DNA of 16,618 nt, from the NCBI GenBank assembly GCA_947478535.1, contig CANJXD010000065.1, forward strand, positions 1-16,618, given 5' to 3'. The notes below the pieces were generated by a model, which did no database searches, was not told where the DNA came from, and worked only from the letters and a program-made list of their open reading frames with translations. Positions within the stretch are counted from its first letter, which is position 1, and each line of letters starts with the position of its first letter. This stretch comes from Acetobacteraceae bacterium. Lineage in GTDB: Bacteria; Pseudomonadota; Alphaproteobacteria; Acetobacterales; Acetobacteraceae. The translations under genes and the position numbers were made by a program. Positions 14,238 to 16,618 of the stretch are shown one piece after another.

Positions 14238-14942
14238 ATGGGTCATCTTTGCCCCAGCTACACCCTGGTCCGGGACGGACGGTATTCCCTCCGGTTCCGC
14301 GTGCCGCGCGACCTCTCCTCCCACCTGGGGTGCCATGAGCTTGTCCGCGCACTTGGCACGACCGACGGCATCCACGCCCGCATCATCGCCTCCCGGATCG
14401 CGCTTCGGCTGCGACGGCTCTGGGACCTGATGCGCGAACGAGAAGCCAGGTCCGCCGCCGAGCTCAAGGCACTGGCCGTCGCCTGGCTGAAGAAGGAAGT
14501 CGCCCGCGAGTGGGATCTGCTCGACGAGGGACATTTCAGCCGCGCGATCCAGGACCCCTCGATGCCGAGGGACGAAGCGAGGACGGAAAACCGGGAACTG
14601 TTCGGTCGTGACGCCGCCCTGTCGCTGGAGCGCGTCCAGGAGCGCTACAGGCGGCACGACTACATGCCGATGCAGTCGACCGCCGCCGAACTCCTGACAG
14701 GCGATGACGCCACCGAAGTCCCGCCCCGTGATCGTGCCGTCCTCGCCAAGATGCTGATGAAAGCCTACGCGGAGCTGCAGGAGACCAAGATCGCCTGGAG
14801 TGATGGCGACGTCAGCCGCTTGCCGGACATGCTCGTGGAGGCGGGGCGGCACGGGGGGCAGGGAGTCGCGCATGATGAATCCTCTCAAAAACACCTGTGC
14901 CGCCTCATCGACAGCGAACTGAGCGTTGGATTCTGTCTATAG
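14238..14942 (+). CDS. truncated tyrosine-recombinase (integrase) N-terminal region, DUF6538-like
   Basis: A 234-residue frame. Residues 1-70 (YTLVRDGRYSLRFRVPRDLS...LGTTDGIHARIIASRIALRL) match the short N-terminal domain found on many alphaproteobacterial phage/island integrases. The next 130 residues are helical and charged, as in the linker part of such proteins. The core-binding domain and the catalytic R...HxxR...Y domain are missing: after AYAELQETKIAWSDGD the sequence turns unrecognisable and stops at 14940-14942. It is therefore a non-functional integrase stub, or conceivably a small standalone DNA-binding protein. Its position just 3' of tRNA-Ala is typical for integrases of tRNA-targeted islands. 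Confidence 0.6.
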   Translation: MGHLCPSYTLVRDGRYSLRFRVPRDLSSHLGCHELVRALGTTDGIHARIIASRIALRLRRLWDLMREREARSAAELKALAVAWLKKEVAREWDLLDEGHFSRAIQDPSMPRDEARTENRELFGRDAALSLERVQERYRRHDYMPMQSTAAELLTGDDATEVPPRDRAVLAKMLMKAYAELQETKIAWSDGDVSRLPDMLVEAGRHGGQGVAHDESSQKHLCRLIDSELSVGFCL

Positions 14943-15356
14943 GTAGAGGGCCACGCCCGCGCACCAAACGCGCGGCGAATTCTGGTTGCCGTGTTTCAGC
15001 GCCCTAGCGGGCCTCCTCTGGCTAGCGCGCCGGCGTTCGGCGAGGCCGTGTCCCTGGCTCCGTCGAGGAGACATCGGGTCGGCAATCTTATCGCCGAGGC
15101 GCCACCCGCGCCCGTCGCGGCGCTGCGCCAGGAGGCGCCCCTGCCATCGCGCACGTCCCACTGCCAGCGATTTCCCCGTCCGGCAGGGAGCGAACCCATC
15201 TGGCTCACCACGGCACCGTTGTGGTCAGCGGCGGATGCTAGGTCCGCAGGTGCCCGGCATGGTGACTGCCGGCTTGCAGGCTCTACGGCGTTGGGCCGCT
15301 CGGACCGCGCAGATGCTGGTCGGCGCTGTTGTGCCAGGGGAGGGGTGAGATCGTCT
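14943..15356. other. about 410 bp without a recognisable gene
   Basis: GC-rich sequence between the integrase stub and the tandem array. Frames on both strands are open but have low-complexity Arg/Pro/Ala content with no motif I recognise. It is likely island debris. Confidence 0.5.
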
Positions 15357-15447
15357 GACGCAGACGCCTTACACAGACACCTTACGCAGATGCCTTACAC
15401 AGATGCCGTACGCAGACGACTTACACAGACGACTTACACAGACGCTG
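15357..15447. repeat. seven tandem copies of a 13-bp repeat, organised as 26-bp dimers
   Basis: Units of the type TACRCAGAYGCCT start at 15357, 15370, 15383, 15396, 15409, 15422 and 15435. The fourth base alternates G, A, G, A, G, A, A, and units 1+2, 3+4 and 5+6 share their distal halves. The array thus seems to have grown by a 26-bp dimer. Neither 13 nor 26 is a multiple of three, so a coding repeat would cycle through frames; a non-coding role (iteron-like binding site, recombination site) or simple slippage is more likely. Confidence 0.85.
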
Positions 15448-16057
15448 GCGTATGGGCAGCCTCGGGTGCCGTCGACGGGACGCTCCCGGTCCTTCGGCGG
15501 GGAGCACTGGCCAGTTCAAGCCCTTCGCCGGGAAGGCACCTGCGGCGTGGCTGGAGACCTGGCGGCGGTCACGGCCATCTTCTCACGCAGGCCGTGGAGG
15601 AGGGGCCTCAGTGACCGTCACGGGCGATCCACAATGCCGATGGCGAGCCTGCAGCGCCCCCTCTTTGGTGAGCAGTTCCCCAGCTTCCTGTTGCAGGACC
15701 CCGTGACGCCGGCCGCACGCAGCTTTGCGGATCGGGGAGCGAGGCGCCGCAATGAGCCGGAGGCTGATCGCTGCCCTCTCCAGCATCGCCACGCCGGCCG
15801 CACCGTCGGTGGCGAGAGAGGGTCGCTTCAGCGTCGCTGGCGACCCGGGTTTTCGCTGCGACCCCGCTCCTGTGGTGCCGAGGCGGTTTCCAGCGCATCG
15901 TGGTCGCTTTGGCTCGGCGTCCGGCAAATGCTGATGGTGATGTCGATCTCGGAGGTGAAGAGGAAGGAGCCGTAGGCGGTGCTGGCGCCGCCGGGGACGA
16001 CCTTTGCTTCGGGCGATCCCAGCATACTCGCATGCGCGCCTACGATTCCGCCAACCT
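15448..16057. other. about 610 bp without a convincing gene
   Basis: Open frames cover both strands. The best protein-like piece is on the minus strand near 15930-16025 (MLGSPEAKVV...YGSFLFTSEIDITISIC), with no recognised family and a degenerate continuation. The stretch separates the tandem array from the 3' end of an RTX gene and may contain gene relics. Confidence 0.45.
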
Positions 16058-16618
16058 TCAGAAGATCTCAAAGTCACCTGCCCCCAGCGATGTCTTTAGA
16101 ATGCCGTTCAGGGTCACGCTCTCCCCACCCCCGCCGTAGAGGATCGTGTTAAGGCCCGACTGCACGCTGTTATCAAGCAGTGTAGCCACGTCCAGGTAGG
16201 ACCAGCCGTTGAGTCTGAGACGGTCCTCCCCCGATATGAAGTCCGAAATCGAATCCCTGCCGCCGCCCGCGCCGAAGACGAACAGGTCAGCATCGAGGCC
16301 GCCGACGATCGTGTCGTTGCCGAGGCCGCCCGAGAGGGTGTCGGCGCCCGCATCGCCTGAGAGGCGGTCATTCCCCGCCTCACCCCAAAGAGCGTCAGCG
16401 CCCTCGCCACCCATCAGCGTATCGGAATCATCTCCGCCCCACAATTGGTCGGCCGACGCCTCGCCGTAGAGCAAGTCGTCGCCGGAGCCACCCAGCGCGG
16501 TGTCGTCGCCATCGCCGCCATAGCCCCGGTCATTGCCCTCGTCTCCGAGGAGCTGGTCGTTCCCCTCGCCACCGAGCATCAGGTCAGCCTCGACGCCACC
16601 CGCGATCGTGTCGTTGCC
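16058..16618 (-). CDS. RTX calcium-binding repeat protein, C-terminal part (runs off right edge)
   Basis: The frame is open from the right edge for about 186 residues and ends at 16058. It holds roughly a dozen nonapeptides of the GGxGxDxLx type (GGEGNDQLLGDEGNDRGYG, GGSGDDLLYGEASADQLWG, GGLGNDTIVGGLDADLF). These form calcium-loaded parallel beta-rolls outside the cell. The repeats pass into FVFGAGGGRDSISDFISGEDRL and a final domain ending in GGGESVTLNGILKTSLGAGDFEIF, a non-cleaved C-terminus of the kind used for type I secretion. The function of the N-terminal part is outside the window. It is a different gene from the RTX pseudogene at 8030-9600; the C-termini differ. Confidence 0.88.
   Translation of the reverse strand, partial: GNDTIAGGVEADLMLGGEGNDQLLGDEGNDRGYGGDGDDTALGGSGDDLLYGEASADQLWGGDDSDTLMGGEGADALWGEAGNDRLSGDAGADTLSGGLGNDTIVGGLDADLFVFGAGGGRDSISDFISGEDRLRLNGWSYLDVATLLDNSVQSGLNTILYGGGGESVTLNGILKTSLGAGDFEIF

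Noticed and set aside
15357..15447. The 13-bp array considered as a CRISPR
   Set aside because: The units are contiguous with no unique spacers and are far too short; no cas genes are present.
14991..15975. Plus-strand open frames of 190-207 residues through the tandem array
   Set aside because: The repeat length is not a multiple of three, there is no credible ribosome binding site, the frames overlap one another and no family is recognised.

Overview
The window is high-GC DNA that reads as an alphaproteobacterial chromosome. My inference is Acetobacteraceae (Roseomonas-like) or a close relative. This rests on the Bug-type tripartite-transporter binding protein, the acpXL-type lipid A gene set and the DUF6538-like integrase; no taxonomic marker gene is present, so the placement is tentative.

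Layout. Positions 1-1554 (+): the end of a Bug-family solute-binding protein, then a fumarylacetoacetate hydrolase family enzyme, a likely catabolic pair. Positions 1520-2161 (-): a small SAM-dependent methyltransferase, overlapping the FAH gene tail to tail. Positions 2256-7465 (-): six tightly packed genes in the order acpXL, fabZXL, fabF2XL, fabF1XL, adh2XL, lpxXL. This is the gene order of the rhizobial cluster that makes the very-long-chain (omega-1)-hydroxy fatty acid of lipid A and attaches it. AcpXL carries the chain, the two ketosynthases and the FabZ-like dehydratase elongate it, the dehydrogenase is the presumed enoyl reductase, and LpxXL transfers the product to lipid A. Only FabF1XL keeps the ketosynthase Cys-His-His triad; FabF2XL has lost all three residues and is probably a chain-length-factor-like partner.

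Positions 7466-10091 are accessory debris. They hold a 17-bp inverted repeat able to form a large hairpin, an RTX (hemolysin-type calcium-binding) gene broken by a G8 frameshift and by loss of its 5' end, and a scar of IS21-like terminal repeats joined to the 3' end of an IS256-like transposase. Positions 10092-14173 are ordinary housekeeping DNA: tRNA-Leu(CAA), a Nudix hydrolase, a PaiB-type FMN-binding protein, then the operon yggT - DUF167 - folD - EamA exporter (-), and tRNA-Ala(CGC) (+) with a good sigma-70 promoter.

From 14174 to the end the sequence again looks like an island edge. A truncated tyrosine-recombinase N-terminus sits directly behind tRNA-Ala. It is followed by about 1.1 kb without convincing genes but with a 7 x 13-bp tandem array built from 26-bp dimers, and then by the C-terminal part of a second RTX protein that enters from the right edge.
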